Origin: an uncultured Methylobacillus sp.
GTDB lineage: Bacteria; Pseudomonadota; Gammaproteobacteria; Burkholderiales; Methylophilaceae
Reading direction: 5' to 3'
NCBI GenBank assembly: GCA_946478865.1
Contig: CAMLDO010000038.1
Location: forward strand, 1-17,385
Length of the DNA: 17,385 nt
Below are positions 16,024-17,385 of this stretch, piece by piece (positions within the stretch are counted from its first letter, which is position 1; every line of letters begins with the position of its first letter). A model generated the notes under the pieces. That model was not told where the DNA came from, searched no databases, and saw only the letters and a list, made by a program, of their open reading frames with translations. Position numbers and translations under genes: made by a program.

Positions 16024-17250
16024 ATGGCACTTTCCTCCATCAAACGGCTCCTTGTGGGCATTACCGGCGGCATCGCCGCCTACAAGGCAGCCGAGCTGGT
16101 ACGCCTGCTGGTACGGCAGGGCATAGACGTACAAGTCGTCATGACACAAGCCGCCTGCCACTTCATCACTCCCGTCACGCTGCAGGCGCTGTCGGGCAAG
16201 CCGGTCTTCACCGACCTGTGGGACGACCGTATCGACAACGGTATGGCGCATATTGAATTCTCACGTGACGCCGACGCCATCCTGATCGCGCCGGCCAGTG
16301 CCGATTTTCTCGCCAAGATTACGCATGGCATGGCGGACGACCTGCTTTCCAACATCTGCCTCGCACGTTCCTGCCCGCTTATGGTGGCGCCCGCGATGAA
16401 TGTACAGATGTGGGACAACCCAGCCACCAAGCGCAATGTGGCCCAGCTCAAGCGCGACGGCGTGATCGTGCTCGGCCCGGATAGTGGCGACCAGGCCTGC
16501 GGCGACATAGGCATGGGACGCATGCTGGAGCCCGAAACCCTGCTGGAAGCGATCGACGCCAGTCAGCAACCCAAGCTGCTCGCAGGCAAGAAACTGCTGC
16601 TCACGGCGGGACCGACCTTCGAAGCCATCGATGCGGTGCGCGGCATTACCAATCTCTCTTCCGGCAAAATGGGCTACGCCATCGCGCGGGCCGCGATCGA
16701 AATGGGCGCCGAAGTCACGCTGGTGAGCGGCCCGACAGCCTTGAAACCGCCTCACGGCGCGGAAGTAGTCAAGGCGACTACGACCCAGCAGATGCTTAAC
16801 GGCGTGATGGAACACCTCAAGGGCAGCGACATCTTCATCAGTGTCGCTGCCGTGGCCGATTACTACGTGCTCAATCCGAGCGAGCAGAAGATCAAGAAGG
16901 ACGCACATATTCTCACGCTGGAGCTGGCGCCCAACCCCGACATTCTCGCCAACGTCGTCAATCTCCCCGATCCGCCATTCTGTGTCGGCTTCGCGGCCGA
17001 GAGCGAGAACCTGTACGAATTCGCAGAACACAAGCGCCGCCGCAAGAACCTGCCCTTGCTCGCCGCCAACCTCATCCAGGATGCGTTCGGCGGTGACGAT
17101 AGCGAGCTGATCCTGCTCGACGACAAAGGCGCGCACCCTTTGCCGCGCGCCTCCAAGCTGACGCTCGCGCGCCAATTACTGAAACATGTGGCGGGCATGC
17201 TCAAGGAACAGAAAGCTGCCGCCTCTCAAACTGCTACGGAAAAGTCATGA
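16024..17250 (+). CDS. coaBC: Bifunctional CoaBC (coenzyme A biosynthesis)
   Basis: Joins phosphopantothenate to cysteine using CTP (CoaB) and then decarboxylates the product to 4'-phosphopantetheine using FMN (CoaC). It is 408 residues. The CoaC half (1-185) shows [28 protein letters not shown] with active His76, [28 protein letters not shown] (123-130) and [11 protein letters not shown] with the clamp Cys159. The CoaB half (from about 188) shows [45 protein letters not shown] (289-292) and [10 protein letters not shown]. All key residues are intact. The start at 16024 fits the family N-terminus, although the ribosome binding site is weak. The stop overlaps the dut start in ATGA, so the two are translationally coupled. 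Confidence 0.97.
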   Translation: MALSSIKRLLVGITGGIAAYKAAELVRLLVRQGIDVQVVMTQAACHFITPVTLQALSGKPVFTDLWDDRIDNGMAHIEFSRDADAILIAPASADFLAKITHGMADDLLSNICLARSCPLMVAPAMNVQMWDNPATKRNVAQLKRDGVIVLGPDSGDQACGDIGMGRMLEPETLLEAIDASQQPKLLAGKKLLLTAGPTFEAIDAVRGITNLSSGKMGYAIARAAIEMGAEVTLVSGPTALKPPHGAEVVKATTTQQMLNGVMEHLKGSDIFISVAAVADYYVLNPSEQKIKKDAHILTLELAPNPDILANVVNLPDPPFCVGFAAESENLYEFAEHKRRRKNLPLLAANLIQDAFGGDDSELILLDDKGAHPLPRASKLTLARQLLKHVAGMLKEQKAAASQTATEKS

Positions 17251-17385
17251 GCCTCAAAGTCGATCTCAAGATACTGGATTCCCGCCTGCACGCCTGCATG
17301 CCCGCCTACGCTTCGCAAGGTTCGGCCGGTCTCGACCTGCGCGCCTGCATCGAGCATGTGATGACGCTGCAACCGGGCGAAACCG
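17247..17385 (+). CDS. dut: dUTPase, N-terminal part (3' end outside window)
   Basis: Deoxyuridine 5'-triphosphate nucleotidohydrolase, which hydrolyses dUTP to dUMP and keeps uracil out of DNA. Only the first 46 residues are present, starting [14 protein letters not shown] and continuing into the motif 1 region [14 protein letters not shown], which is characteristic of trimeric dUTPases. The ATG overlaps the coaBC stop (ATGA). The coaBC-dut pairing is widely conserved and supports the call. Confidence 0.93.
   Translation, partial: MSLKVDLKILDSRLHACMPAYASQGSAGLDLRACIEHVMTLQPGET

Overview
This window looks like chromosome from a moderately GC-rich betaproteobacterium. Protein sequences such as the HslV N-terminus with its short MEQYHG leader, the ArgB/nucleotidase/SlmA trio and the RadC/CoaBC/Dut neighbourhood suggest the Nitrosomonadales (Gallionella, Sideroxydans or Sulfuricella relatives). 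That placement is inference from remembered sequences. The content is mostly housekeeping. I see no tRNA, rRNA, CRISPR array, transposase or prophage gene, and every gene except the two cut by the window edges appears intact.

Layout: (1) 1-1374 holds the 3' end of a haem catalase, a GC hairpin, a possible 33-residue ORF, and a striking 74-bp inverted repeat around an AT-rich promoter. (2) 1375-2946 is an N-acetylglutamate synthase (ArgA) with an N-terminal XRE helix-turn-helix in one continuous frame, which is the most unusual protein here. (3) 2973-5701 is a heat-shock block: hslV-hslU, a candidate small RNA, and an Hsp20 gene. Both protein units have sigma-32-like promoters with the same 13-nt spacer. 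The hslVU promoter lies inside the argA terminator hairpin. A CTCCTCC-plus-terminator module appears twice, before and after hsp20. (4) 5732-10722, minus strand, is a tight operon for glycerate 2-kinase and the three glycolate oxidase subunits (glcD, glcE, glcF). It is divergent from an IclR-type regulator, with an inverted repeat between them. (5) 11701-14446 holds argB, a HAD pyrimidine-nucleotidase-like gene, slmA and a secreted protein with a BamE-like motif. (6) 14462-15908, minus strand, is a membrane-anchored metzincin-like putative protease followed by radC. (7) 16024-17385 is coaBC overlapping the start of dut.

How it fits together: ArgA and ArgB catalyse the first two steps of arginine synthesis but are about 9 kb apart. 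ArgB carries the N-terminal helix typical of arginine-inhibited enzymes. The XRE-ArgA fusion, beside an inverted repeat that covers its own promoter and ribosome binding site, suggests a biosynthetic enzyme that may repress its own gene. The glycolate operon would turn glycolate (for example from 2-phosphoglycolate salvage in an autotroph) into glyoxylate, and a glycerate kinase would return glycerate to central metabolism. The enzymes between glyoxylate and glycerate are not in the window. The best candidates for something undescribed are the XRE-ArgA fusion with its inverted repeat and the CTCCTCC small RNA in the heat-shock block.
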